DNA of 36,774 bases from Balneolaceae bacterium (GTDB lineage Bacteria; Bacteroidota; Rhodothermia; Balneolales; Balneolaceae): positions 1 to 36,774 of the forward strand of contig JAFIFB010000104.1 of NCBI GenBank assembly GCA_020832285.1, given 5' to 3'. Positions 8,667-16,745 of the stretch are shown in pieces (positions within the stretch are counted from its first letter, which is position 1; each line of letters begins with the position of its first letter). Both the position numbers and the translations under genes were made by a program. A model generated the notes under the pieces. That model had not been told where the DNA came from. It saw only the letters and a program-made list of their open reading frames with translations, and did no database searches.

Positions 8667-9157
8667 GCGTTGGAAAGATTCTGAGAGCTAAACCCGTTCG
8701 GCAGTTTTTCATGTAATGATGAAGATTGCCGGGCGGTTCGTTTTAAAGAGAGATTTTACTACTTGAAATCATAGCTGTCCAAAACGTTTATCAAGCTGAA
8801 AAAAAGCTTTAATTTTCCGAATGTATGGTTAGATATCATACGGTGTACAATCTCCTGTCTCCTGCTTGAACGAATCGGTAATTTGCAAGTTTGCAGCCCT
8901 CCAACCCAGGACGATACTCTGTACTGTCAAGCAAGCTAAATCGGTTTTTACCTCACATCAAGCACATTGAGAAAGGAATAAAGTCGAGAATAGCTTTGTG
9001 AAATAGCATTTCGACATCATTCCTTCGTTGCTACTCAATCCCTCCGCTCGAGCAGATCTTGTTGCCTGAAAATGCCCGCCTAAATCATTTTAAATAAATT
9101 TCGAGAGTTAAAAAAATGATCAGGCAGGCTAAGATGGGTAATCAAAAACCTGGTAAA
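8667..9157. other. Intergenic region, no gene, contains a long imperfect hairpin
   Basis: 491 bases between the convergent fasciclin and metalloprotease genes without a credible ORF. The notable content is the hairpin at 8965-9038, listed separately. Confidence 0.6.
8965..9038. repeat. Long imperfect hairpin between convergent genes
   Basis: The arm attgag-aaaggaat-aaa-gtcgagaatagc (8965-8992) pairs with gcatttcgac-atc-attcctt...ctcaat (9005-9038) across a short loop. The best paired blocks are GGAAT/ATTCC and GTCGA/TCGAC. No U-tract follows on either strand, so it is not a standard terminator. It could be a small mobile palindromic repeat or a 3'-end RNA structure. Confidence 0.5.
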
Positions 9158-11650
9158 TTACGGGTCAAGAATGTCAACAATTCTCTGTTCAATATCGATA
9201 AGGTGGATACGAGTTGCACGGTCGTTCACATTGCTGCGGGTTTGGGTAACATCGGCCTTCAGCAGTTCAAGCTGTTCGCGAACGATCGGGCGAATGTCTG
9301 ACTGGCTGACATTTATCTGGCTCATCCCCAGCATCTGCCTCATCTGTGCGGAAACGGAGGGCAGTTCTTCACTCATCAGGTATCCCATTCGTTCTATATA
9401 CGCACGCTGAAGATTTCGTCGGTAAACTGATGCAGAAGAGTTCGAGTCGAGTTCACTCCAAATGGCTCCCCGAAGCGAGTCCATAAATTCAAATGGAGAG
9501 TAGGTATTTTCCTCACGGTAGCTGTATTCAATCAACCGCGCAATGCGGGACGGATTCAGCAGATTCTCGAGTACGGTTACCTGTCTTTGCCGATAATTGT
9601 CGATAAATTCAGCCTGGTTAACCCGGCTCAAAATATCGCTGTTAACTGCCCAGGTGGGATCACTGAAAGCGTATGTTTTCAGAAAATCCATCGCTTCACG
9701 CTGCCTGTGCGCTTCAACCGGTTCAAATACTGCACCTTCCTGATCGAAGGTCTTGTCGGTTTCGTACACACCGCCAACATACGGCACTACATGACTCATG
9801 TATCGGCCCCACTGAACCATAATTTGTCCATAAAGCTCATCCAGATCAGAAAATTCTTCACCATCTTTCTGAATCCAGTCAATCAGGTTGCCGGTAATCA
9901 CCTCCAGATTTTTCAGACCGTAATAGCTGGCCCGCATGGCATCATCACCAAGGTCTTCACGGTTTGAACGCGGGTCGATCGGGTTAACGGTTTGCCTTCC
10001 GTAGAAATACTGCAGATCATCCGCCCGCTCTGTGCTCCATTTGTGTAGAGTTTCCTCCTGCTCTTTAAGTGTTTTATCACCGAACCATGTGTAGCCCCAT
10101 TTTACCGCCCAGATATCGTAGGGGCCTACTCTTGGATAGAAATTTGTTACTCCGTCACCGGGCTGAGCAATGTAATTGAACCGGGCGTAATCCATTATTG
10201 AGGGGGCCGTTCCGTGATTATCGGTATATGTGGGCGATCGGAGTGAATCGACAGGAACTGCGTAGCTTGAGCCAAAATTATGAGGCAGCCCCAGGGTGTG
10301 GCCTACTTCATGGGCTGAAACAAACCGGACCAGCTCTCCCATCACATCATCATCGAACTGAGTGGCTCTGGCTTCGGGATTGGCTGCAGCGGTTTGAACA
10401 AAATACCAGTTTCGCAACAGCCTCATCACATTGTGGTACCAGCCAATGGCCGAGGTCATGATCTGTCCCGATCGGGGATCGTGCACATGAGGTCCGAAAG
10501 CGTTCTGAATCGGGGAGGCAAAATAGCGGATACTCGGATAGCGAATATCCTCAAGGCTGAAATCAGGATCTTCATCCGGAGTGGGAGCCATCTTGCCGTA
10601 GATTGCATTTTTGAAACCGGCCGCTTCAAAGGCCACCTGCCAGTCGTCCACTCCCTTAATCAGCCATTTTCTCCACTGTTCCGGGGTGGCGGGATCAATA
10701 TAAAAAACAATGGGATTTTCCGGTTCAACCAGTTCGCCCCGCAAATAGGCCTCTTTGTCTTTGGGGATGAGCTCCCAGCGGGTGACGTGGCTCACCGGTT
10801 TGGCGCGATGTTCTTCAGTGCCGTAATCGGTTTGATTGGCCGTAAAGTAGCCCACTCTCGCATCGGGCCGGCGGCGCTGCATCGGTTCTTCCGGCATCAG
10901 AATCATGCTGTGATTAATTTCCAGAGAGATCGTGCTGGCATCGGAATTGGAAGGCGGATTTTGCGCTTCGTATGTGACGAGATGCCGCGCTTCAATATTT
11001 TTTGGGAAACTGCGAATATGCTCAATAAAGGTGCGGTTACCATCCACCCGGCGTACCTGGTACTGCTGGCGCATATTTTGCTGTAATCCCAGTGCGGGCA
11101 CATCAGTTGTGAAAAGATTTGTCACTTCAATAACAGAACCAGTGGTATCTTCATTAAATGCCTGGATATCAAAGGATGCGATTATCGGTTCGAAGTTGGA
11201 GTTTCTGACCGCCTCATAGACCGGGAGGGAATCACTGGCTGTATTACTGAAGGAAACACGGCGGAGTAAAATGCTATCGTCCCGCTTTTCCCATCGCAAA
11301 ACCTGATTGTTACTGCGCATTCCGCCGTAAAGTATACCATCGGCTGTTCTGGATATCCGGGAGACCATCAGCATTTCGCGGCCGAGAATTGAATCTGGGA
11401 TTTCATAAAAAAAACTGGAGCCATCTTTGTAAACATTAAACAGCCCTTCATCTTTTTCTGCACTTTCTTTGATAACCTCAGAAAATGGTTTGATGTCGTT
11501 ATTACTGCCCTGTTGAGGGGCCATTCGAGCTCGCTCGGGAGCCTGAGTAGTTTCTGGTGATTCTTCAGTTGCGGATTCTGTAGAAGCGCAGCCTGCCATC
11601 ACAAAAAGTGATAACACGATAGCTGTATACTTTATGAGAAGTTGTATCAT
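9158..11650 (-). CDS. Zinc-dependent metalloprotease lipoprotein (DUF5117/DUF4953 type)
   Basis: An 830-residue protein. It has a lipoprotein signal peptide (lipobox ending at C21, VMAGC), then a DUF5118/DUF5117-like N-terminal region, and a catalytic region with the extended zincin motif SAHEVGHTLGLPHNF at about 445-459. The two His of HEVGH and the later H of LPHN are the expected zinc ligands, with E the catalytic base. Downstream is SIMDYARFNY, probably the Met-turn region. Such proteins are common in Bacteroidota and relatives and are thought to sit on the outer membrane or in the periplasm and degrade proteins; the substrate is unknown. The gene is monocistronic. It is preceded by a structured leader with a tiny ORF and a terminator-like hairpin (11674-11774), suggesting attenuation. 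Confidence 0.9.
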   Translation of the reverse strand: MIQLLIKYTAIVLSLFVMAGCASTESATEESPETTQAPERARMAPQQGSNNDIKPFSEVIKESAEKDEGLFNVYKDGSSFFYEIPDSILGREMLMVSRISRTADGILYGGMRSNNQVLRWEKRDDSILLRRVSFSNTASDSLPVYEAVRNSNFEPIIASFDIQAFNEDTTGSVIEVTNLFTTDVPALGLQQNMRQQYQVRRVDGNRTFIEHIRSFPKNIEARHLVTYEAQNPPSNSDASTISLEINHSMILMPEEPMQRRRPDARVGYFTANQTDYGTEEHRAKPVSHVTRWELIPKDKEAYLRGELVEPENPIVFYIDPATPEQWRKWLIKGVDDWQVAFEAAGFKNAIYGKMAPTPDEDPDFSLEDIRYPSIRYFASPIQNAFGPHVHDPRSGQIMTSAIGWYHNVMRLLRNWYFVQTAAANPEARATQFDDDVMGELVRFVSAHEVGHTLGLPHNFGSSYAVPVDSLRSPTYTDNHGTAPSIMDYARFNYIAQPGDGVTNFYPRVGPYDIWAVKWGYTWFGDKTLKEQEETLHKWSTERADDLQYFYGRQTVNPIDPRSNREDLGDDAMRASYYGLKNLEVITGNLIDWIQKDGEEFSDLDELYGQIMVQWGRYMSHVVPYVGGVYETDKTFDQEGAVFEPVEAHRQREAMDFLKTYAFSDPTWAVNSDILSRVNQAEFIDNYRQRQVTVLENLLNPSRIARLIEYSYREENTYSPFEFMDSLRGAIWSELDSNSSASVYRRNLQRAYIERMGYLMSEELPSVSAQMRQMLGMSQINVSQSDIRPIVREQLELLKADVTQTRSNVNDRATRIHLIDIEQRIVDILDP

Positions 11651-11673
11651 AAGATCTGTTTTCTTAAATGAAT

Positions 11674-11774
11674 AAATAAAAAAGGCTCATCAACATCGTT
11701 TCCGACCACCCTTATAGGTGATAGCCTTTCATATTTCCTCCTTAGCAGTCGGATAGATTACCCTTCAAAAAGGG
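11674..11774 (-). ncRNA. Candidate structured 5' leader of the metalloprotease gene
   Basis: Read on the minus strand, in order: a hairpin cccttTTTGaaggg (11774-11761); a helix CCGAC (11752-11748) with GTCGG (11706-11702); inside it, a small hairpin cacct...agggtg that abuts the closing strand. The segment AAAGGCT (11729-11723) can instead pair with AGCCTTT (11687-11681), followed by a T-run, which is a terminator-like structure. The two folds share bases between 11712 and 11729, so they look mutually exclusive. The protease start codon lies about 25 bases beyond the T-run. I do not recognise it as any riboswitch class I know. The 302-base gap 11651-11952 holds this leader and the promoter region of the asparaginase gene. 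Confidence 0.4.
11712..11732 (-). CDS. Possible six-codon leader ORF (MKGYHL)
   Basis: On the minus strand a perfect aaggagg (11743-11737) stands four bases before an ATG (11732-11730) that opens MKGYHL and stops at TAA (11714-11712). Strong Shine-Dalgarno sequences are rare in this window, so this is conspicuous. The ORF overlaps the helices of the candidate leader RNA, as leader peptides in attenuators do. There is no run of one amino acid that would point to a sensed tRNA. Confidence 0.35.
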   Translation of the reverse strand: MKGYHL

Positions 11775-11952
11775 AGCGCTGGGAACTTAGTGAATGGTGA
11801 GAGTAAAACAGATACCGTAAAATGTAAAAAATGGAAAAACTGTCGATATTGAATCCGGAATTTAAAAAATGGAACCGATTCCATTCTCTACAGGCTGGAA
11901 TGAAATGTAAATTCAACTATTTTATAAAATTCTGTAATCAATAAGTTAAAAA

Positions 11953-12951
11953 ATGACATCACGAAGAAAATTTCTGAAAAGCTCTCTATTATCTTCAACC
12001 CTATTGATGCCTGGAGCTGTGAAAAATGCAGCTGGTATCTTTTCTGAGAAAAAACAATCTGCCAGGGGACATAAACCACTGATCGTCTCTACCTGGAATC
12101 ACGGTATTGCTGCCAATAAACGGGCATGGGAAATCCTGAACGAAACCGGCTCCATCCTGGATGCGGTGGAAGAAGGGGTAAAAGTTACCGAAGCCGATCC
12201 GTCCAGCCGGACGGTTGGCCTGTATGGTTACCCGGACAGGGAGGGAATTGTAACACTGGATGCCTCCATTATGAAAGGTGATGGTGAGTGCGGGTCGGTC
12301 TGTTTTGTCAGGCAGATCAAACATCCCATTACGCTGGCTCGAAAAGTTATGGAAAAAACCCCTCATGTAATGCTGGCTGGTGAGGGCGCCCGCCAGTTTG
12401 CTATTTCTGAGGGGATGCCTCTGGAAGAAGAGGTACTGCACCCTGAATCACAAAAAGCGTATGAAGAGTGGCTTGAAGAAGCCGAATACCGGCCCATCAT
12501 CAATATCGAAAACCACGATACCATCGGTATGGTTGGTCTGGACGCAGACGGAAACCTGGCAGGAACTTGTACCACCAGCGGTCTGTCCTACAAAATGCAC
12601 GGCCGCGTGGGCGACAGTCCGATTATCGGGGCCGGGCTTTATGTGGATAACGAAGTAGGTGCGGCAACGGCCACGGGAATGGGTGAGACAATCATCAAAG
12701 TGTGCGGCAGTTTTCTGGTTGTGGAGCTGATGCGGCAGGGGCGTTCACCCCAGGAAGCGTGTGAAGAAGCGATCGCTCGGCTTATTGATAAAAACCTGGA
12801 AAATATCGAGGATATGCAGGCCGGTTTCATCGCCATCAACAAAGATGGAGAGTATGGCGGCTATGCAGTTCACCCCGGGTTTAATTTTGCCGTACATCAC
12901 GAAGGCGGTAATGAAATGGAAGATGCAAAAAGCCGGTTTGGGAATGATTAA
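11953..12951 (+). CDS. Exported N4-(beta-N-acetylglucosaminyl)-L-asparaginase family Ntn-hydrolase
   Basis: A 332-residue member of the asparaginase-2/glycosylasparaginase family. The N-terminus has a Tat signal (TSRRKFLKSSLL), so it is exported folded. Mature enzymes of this family cleave themselves before a Thr, which then acts as the N-terminal nucleophile. Here this is T190 in ENHDTIGMVGLDADG, followed by the substrate-binding TSGLSYKMHGRVGDSPIIGAG and the G-x-x-x-A-T-G-MGE block. The length and the TSG(L/W)-x-x-K-x-x-GRVGDSP signature fit glycosylasparaginase, which removes the N-glycan stub GlcNAc from Asn; plain L-asparaginase or isoaspartyl activity is also possible. It is followed 36 bases later by cutC on the same strand, so the two may be co-transcribed. 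Confidence 0.9.
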   Translation: MTSRRKFLKSSLLSSTLLMPGAVKNAAGIFSEKKQSARGHKPLIVSTWNHGIAANKRAWEILNETGSILDAVEEGVKVTEADPSSRTVGLYGYPDREGIVTLDASIMKGDGECGSVCFVRQIKHPITLARKVMEKTPHVMLAGEGARQFAISEGMPLEEEVLHPESQKAYEEWLEEAEYRPIINIENHDTIGMVGLDADGNLAGTCTTSGLSYKMHGRVGDSPIIGAGLYVDNEVGAATATGMGETIIKVCGSFLVVELMRQGRSPQEACEEAIARLIDKNLENIEDMQAGFIAINKDGEYGGYAVHPGFNFAVHHEGGNEMEDAKSRFGND

Positions 12952-12987
12952 ATTCTGATATATTGCACCGTTGAAAAAGAAAAAGAA

Positions 12988-13740
12988 ATGAAAATCCTTC
13001 TCGAATCCCCCATATACACTACAGAAGCCGCACTGAAAGCGGCAAAGTTTGGCGTTGACCGGCTGGAGCTGTGCAGCTCTTTTCATGAAGGTGGTGAAAC
13101 ACCGGGTGTCGGAATGCTGGCGTATCTGAAAGCGCATCTGCAGATTCCGGTTTTTGTAATGATTCGTCCCAGAGGCGGTGATTTTGTCTATTCGGATGAG
13201 GAACTGGGTGTCATGGACGAAGAGATCCGGATTTTCTCCTCACTGGGTGCTGATGGGTTTGTCTTTGGCATTTTGAACCGGGATGGATCCGTAAACAGTG
13301 ATGCATGCGGCCAACTGATCGAAACAGCAAGCGGCAAGCCCTGCACGTTTCACCGTGCGGTTGATGTGAGTCGTAATCTCGAAGAATCCCTTGAAACAAT
13401 CATCAAATGTGGATTTCACCGAATTCTGACTTCGGGAGGGAAAAATAGTGTGGAGAAAGGCCTGGAACAGATTATGCGGCTGCTGAAGCTTGCTGGTGAC
13501 CGGGTCATCATTATGCCCGGAGGCGGTATGAAACCGGAACTGGTTGAACCGCTACGGAAGACTGGCTGGCTCAGGGAGATTCATGCAAGCTGTAAAGAGT
13601 TTCGCCCGTCAGAAAGCCGCTGGCATAATCCGGATGTGCAGCTTCTTGCTGATGGAGCTGAAGATACCGGTGTACTTACCATCAGCCGTAATAAAGTGGA
13701 TGAATATCGTAAAGTGCTGTCGTCGGCAGTAGATTTATGA
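12988..13740 (+). CDS. cutC: CutC family protein
   Basis: A 250-residue TIM-barrel protein with the conserved CutC signature: an N-terminal LLESPIYTTEAALKAAKFGVDRLELC, the strand VFVMIRPRGGDFVYSDEEL and the motif CTFHRAVDVS, plus a C-terminal GGGMKPE and HASC. CutC was first linked to copper tolerance in E. coli; the biochemical activity is not settled. It is cytoplasmic (no signal). It lies 36 bases after the asparaginase gene. Many genomes put cutC next to glycosylasparaginase or glycan-catabolism genes, which fits a role other than copper (inference). Confidence 0.92.
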   Translation: MKILLESPIYTTEAALKAAKFGVDRLELCSSFHEGGETPGVGMLAYLKAHLQIPVFVMIRPRGGDFVYSDEELGVMDEEIRIFSSLGADGFVFGILNRDGSVNSDACGQLIETASGKPCTFHRAVDVSRNLEESLETIIKCGFHRILTSGGKNSVEKGLEQIMRLLKLAGDRVIIMPGGGMKPELVEPLRKTGWLREIHASCKEFRPSESRWHNPDVQLLADGAEDTGVLTISRNKVDEYRKVLSSAVDL

Positions 13741-13749
13741 ATACAAATA

Positions 13750-13886
13750 TAGTGTCATGTCAACTGTAAAAGTGTGAGAGAGTCATCAGACGAGTCGTTC
13801 CGGGATCATCCCAATCATCTACATTGGTATATTTTTGAAAAACTCGTCAGATGACTTAACCCGACGTTTTATCTTTGACATAACAG
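13750..13886. mobile_element. MITE-like long palindrome, about 137 bp
   Basis: Arms of about 45 bp (13750-13795 and 13842-13886) are imperfect reverse complements. The outer part gtcatgtcaactgtaaaa matches ttttatctttgacat; the inner part gtcatcagacgagt matches actcgtcagatgac with one difference in 14. The roughly 46-bp centre has small hairpins (gggatcatccc). TA stands just outside both ends (ta|gtgtcatg and cataacag|ta), as for IS630/mariner-type elements, but the terminal G/C do not match. There is no coding capacity. Confidence 0.65.
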
Positions 13887-13989
13887 TAGTAGGTATGGGA
13901 GCATTTTTTACATTCTGGTTTTCAAAAGAATTTAGACTCAGGCCGTATCACTTTTATCTGAGTTTAGCATGGCAATATCTGTGACGTTT

Positions 13990-14120
13990 TGCGGTCGTTT
14001 GATAATTTGTGGAATAACCGAAGCAAGGGGCGAACAAAACTTGTTCTTTGATGTGGATGATGCACTACCTATCTGATACGAACGAGACCGCAGTCAGGCT
14101 TCACAATCGTTCTCGCCCCT
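13990..14120. other. Interleaved inverted repeats, possible pseudoknotted RNA
   Basis: tgcggtcgtt (13990-13999) can pair with aacgagaccgca (14081-14092), allowing a 2-base bulge. aggggcgaac (14026-14035) can pair with gttctcgcccct (14109-14120), again with a 2-base bulge. The second pair starts inside the first and ends outside it, the topology of a pseudoknot. No known RNA family is recognised. Confidence 0.35.
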
Positions 14121-14153
14121 GAAATCAAATATTTAGAGACGATGTTCTGACCT

Positions 14154-14177
14154 GCGGAATTCTGCAAACTATTCCGC
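14154..14177. other. Perfect 7-bp hairpin
   Basis: gcggaat (14154-14160) and attccgc (14171-14177) enclose a 10-base loop. Only ttaatg follows, so it is a weak terminator candidate at best. Confidence 0.4.
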
Positions 14178-14319
14178 TTAATGTAAAGCCGTTTCAGGAT
14201 TTAGGAAATAGATAGTAGGTTGAATACTTAAAATTTTGATTTATCTTTCGTGAACCAAAACACCTGTTCAGATTGTTAGTCTATTGTATCTTGATCTTGA
14301 AACAACACCCAGCACAATA

Positions 14320-14736
14320 ATGAAAAAACTTATTTTTTTATTTTCACTCGTAATTTTAATTATCGGAGGTTTTATCGTGAACCCATTTTCGTCATCAGAT
14401 TCTCAGGATGTAGACATCACTACAGAAGAGTTCAAACAAATACTTGAACAAAATCCTGGCGAGGTAATTGATGTAAGGACAAAGGATGAATTTAATTCAG
14501 GACACTTAAAACTATCAGCTGCTCAATATGACTGGCTTAACGGAGAGTTTCACGATGCCATTGAAGAGATGGACAAGAGCAAAACTTATTATCTCTATTG
14601 CCGCACAGGAAATCGAAGTGGCCAGGCAGCCCGAATGATGAGAGAACGCGGATTTGATAATGTTTATAATGTAGGCGGTTTTGAAGATCTGGCCAACGCC
14701 GGTTTCGAAGCCAGCAATAGTCTCGAGGGAGAGTAG
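14320..14736 (+). CDS. Exported or membrane-anchored rhodanese-like protein
   Basis: The ATG at 14320 gives 138 residues beginning MKKLIFLFSLVILIIGGFIV, a signal or anchor helix; an upstream in-frame start at 14284 would add 12 residues that spoil the signal and is rejected. A single rhodanese domain (about 35-130) has EVIDVRTKDEFNSGHL and the active-site loop CRTGNRSG. The catalytic Cys is in the usual six-residue loop, so it is probably active in sulfur transfer or as a persulfide carrier in the periplasm. It is followed after two bases by a 60-residue ORF, so the two are co-transcribed. Confidence 0.9.
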   Translation: MKKLIFLFSLVILIIGGFIVNPFSSSDSQDVDITTEEFKQILEQNPGEVIDVRTKDEFNSGHLKLSAAQYDWLNGEFHDAIEEMDKSKTYYLYCRTGNRSGQAARMMRERGFDNVYNVGGFEDLANAGFEASNSLEGE

Positions 14737-14738
14737 AC

Positions 14739-14921
14739 ATGAAGATGGACATTTCTCCCGAAGAGTTTGAAGAGATTGAAAATGTGATCTCCAGTGATGA
14801 AAGTGTGGTTGGCATCGATGCAAAAAAAACACACATCATAATCATCCATTTGCTGAGGGAAATTCAGCAAAAACTCGATCAATTGGAAGCCCGTATAGAC
14901 AGCATAGAAGAGAATATCTAA
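14739..14921 (+). CDS. Small conserved-looking protein with a C-terminal coiled coil
   Basis: A 60-residue acidic protein whose ATG lies two bases after the rhodanese stop. The N-terminal part (MKMDISPEEFEEIENVIS) is followed by VVGIDAKKTHIIIIHLL and a heptad-like segment LREIQQKLDQLEARIDSIEE, which should form a short coiled coil. No signal or membrane segment. I do not recognise a named family. The tight spacing to the rhodanese gene argues that it is a real gene; the function is unknown. Confidence 0.7.
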   Translation: MKMDISPEEFEEIENVISSDESVVGIDAKKTHIIIIHLLREIQQKLDQLEARIDSIEENI

Positions 14922-14991
14922 ACCAGGTACCAGAAACCCGGTAATAAATATTTTCTTATAATATAGATTCATCAAACCAAAGGGAAGGGCT

Positions 14992-15858
14992 ATGCAATCC
15001 CAAAATACCATTCTTGTTACAGGAGCAACAGGCAGGCAGGGTGGTGCTGTAACAAGGCATCTCTTATTATCGGGTTTTAAGGTGAGGGCACTGACCAGAA
15101 ATCCCAACAGCCCAAAAGCAAAAGTACTGAAAAAATTGGGAGCAATTACTGTAAAGGGAAATTTGAATGAACCGGATTCAATCCGCCCTGCATTTGAAGA
15201 TCTTTACGGTGTATTTAGCGTTCAGAATCCTTGGATCACCGGTCTGAAAAAGGAGGTGGAACATGGAATACGAGTAGCAGAAATGGCTGCTAAGGCAGGC
15301 GTTCAGTTTCTGGTTTATGCATCAGCAGGTACCGGTGAGTCTGACACGGGTGTACCTCATTTTAACAGCAAACTGGAAGTTGAAGAATTCATCCGATCAG
15401 TTGGCATTCATTATACCATTTTGCGGCCAAATTCTTTTATGGAACTAATGTTTGACAGAGATTTTTTTCCATCACTGGTGGCATGGAGTGTAAAAGAAAA
15501 AATTATCGGCTCTGATCGGTCTGTTTTGTGGATTTCAACCGATGATGTGGGAGCAATTGCTGCTAAAATATTTGCTAATCCGACTTTATATCTTGGAAAA
15601 GATTTGATGCTTGCTTCAGACAAAAAGTCAATGAATGAGTGCAGGAAAACCTACAAGTCCGTTTTTGGCAAAAAGCCGTTTCAAATTCCTGCTCCTGTCT
15701 GGTTATTCAAACTGATGCAAAACGACCTCTATCGAATGTTTCAATGGATGAAAACCTGGGAAGAGACAGAAGATATCATCCGGCAAACAAAGGTAATACG
15801 ACCAGAAGTTAAAAACCTGCGTGAGTGGATGGAGAGTAAAAAGAATGAGAAAAACTGA
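14992..15858 (+). CDS. NmrA-like NAD(P)-binding Rossmann protein
   Basis: A 288-residue atypical short-chain dehydrogenase of the NmrA/HSCARG type. The N-terminal ILVTGATGRQGGAVTRHLL contains the GxxGxxG nucleotide motif. The ALTRN after strand 2 suggests NADP(H) preference, and GVFSVQNPW and YASAGTGES are typical of the family. The classical Tyr-x-x-x-Lys pair is absent, as usual for NmrA-like proteins, many of which act as redox sensors rather than enzymes. A purine-rich aagggaagg lies before the ATG. It is convergent with the methyltransferase gene, 40 bases away. Confidence 0.88.
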   Translation: MQSQNTILVTGATGRQGGAVTRHLLLSGFKVRALTRNPNSPKAKVLKKLGAITVKGNLNEPDSIRPAFEDLYGVFSVQNPWITGLKKEVEHGIRVAEMAAKAGVQFLVYASAGTGESDTGVPHFNSKLEVEEFIRSVGIHYTILRPNSFMELMFDRDFFPSLVAWSVKEKIIGSDRSVLWISTDDVGAIAAKIFANPTLYLGKDLMLASDKKSMNECRKTYKSVFGKKPFQIPAPVWLFKLMQNDLYRMFQWMKTWEETEDIIRQTKVIRPEVKNLREWMESKKNEKN

Positions 15859-15898
15859 TGCAGGCTAAAACAGCTATCGTTTTACCTTTGATGTGAAA

Positions 15899-16575
15899 CT
15901 ACTCACAACGCGCGTAAAAAAACTTCCACCACTTGTAACTCCACCGGTCGGACTCCCGAATTGAAAAACCGGCATCGGCAAGCATCTTCTTAAATTCATC
16001 CTCCGATCGTGTGTTAATATGCTCTGGAGTAAGCTGGCTGATGAACTGATTCAGTATTACAAACCAGCCCGACCGGTTCCAGTCTTGCAGCCAAAGTGTG
16101 CCACCGGGTTTCAGTAGTCTCCTGAAGTGGCCCAAAGCCTTCTGTTGCTCTGTGTAATAGTGAAATGCGTTCAGGCAAATAATCTGTGAGAACGAGCTGT
16201 CATCAAACGGCAGTTCTTCGGCGAAATGGGAAGTATATTCCGCTTCTTCATAGCGAAGCCGGTACCGGGCTTCTTCCAGCATTTTCGCAGAAGGATCGTT
16301 AAGAACAAGCTTTCGTACGTTTCCAAACTTTTTCAAAATAGCCTCAGCCATCAATCCGGTTCCGGCACTCACATCCAGAATTTCATCATCTGGGTTGATC
16401 TCAAGCTTATCAAGCAGTTTTTCGTGGGTGTGCATGAGATAAGAACGATGCTGATGCTCATACCGTTTGGCGAGCTTGTCGTAATATCGGGCGGTTTTAT
16501 GGGCTGCTTTGTTGATAGCGGGATTTTTCTTTTTAAGATAGCTGTGAGGCCAAAGATTTCAAAGTCAGCAGGCAA
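15899..16575 (-). pseudogene. Class I SAM-dependent methyltransferase with disturbed N-terminus
   Basis: The ATG at 16435 yields 178 residues with the core methyltransferase motif I (EILDVSAGTGLMAEAILKKF), motif II/III region (LPFDDSSFSQIICLNAFHYY) and LLKPGGTLWLQDW. Upstream in the same frame the sequence still codes for NKAAHKTARYYDKLAKRY, the N-terminal helix expected of this family, but there is no start codon before a TGA at about 16560. A second frame (TTG at 16575, MPADFEIFGLTAILK) joins it at an A-rich run near 16522-16533. One extra A there would give a continuous reading frame ending the join as ...AILKKKNPAINKAAHK. So either one base was lost in the homopolymer, or the start codon was mutated, or the read has an error. 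The 178-aa form alone may be partly functional. Confidence 0.65.
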
Positions 16576-16733
16576 GATTCATCACAACAGTAAGTGAATT
16601 CCCTATTCTGATTTCAGTAATTACCTGTACAATATTTAAGCTCCACAGAATAATTTAATAGTTACAGCTATCCGGAGAATGAGAATAAGTCCTGCAGAAG
16701 TGATGCCCCGGAATCTAAAAAAGCCTGAAAATT

Positions 16734-16738
16734 GGAGG
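16734..16738 (+). promoter_or_regulatory. Ribosome binding site deciding the TTG start of nifJ
   Basis: ggagg with seven bases to the TTG at 16746. No ATG lies in frame nearby, and the first residues MKKKPETITTDANEA fit the family N-terminus, so the TTG is the likely start. Confidence 0.7.
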
Positions 16739-16745
16739 GATTGTT

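Larger units (their letters stand above)
13741..14319. other. 579-base intergenic region with palindromic element and structured segments
   Basis: No credible ORF. It holds the long palindrome at 13750-13886, interleaved inverted repeats at 13990-14120 and a perfect 7-bp hairpin at 14154-14177, all listed separately. Confidence 0.6.

Noticed and set aside
10394-11086. A 230-residue plus-strand ORF opposite the metalloprotease gene
   Set aside because: Antisense shadow of the DUF5117-type protease, which shows HExxHxxGxxH on the other strand.
16522-16533. Programmed -1 frameshift in the methyltransferase
   Set aside because: The run reads TTA AAA AGA AAA in the zero frame, which is not a classical X_XXY_YYZ slippery heptamer, and no clear stimulatory hairpin was found; a plain indel is simpler.
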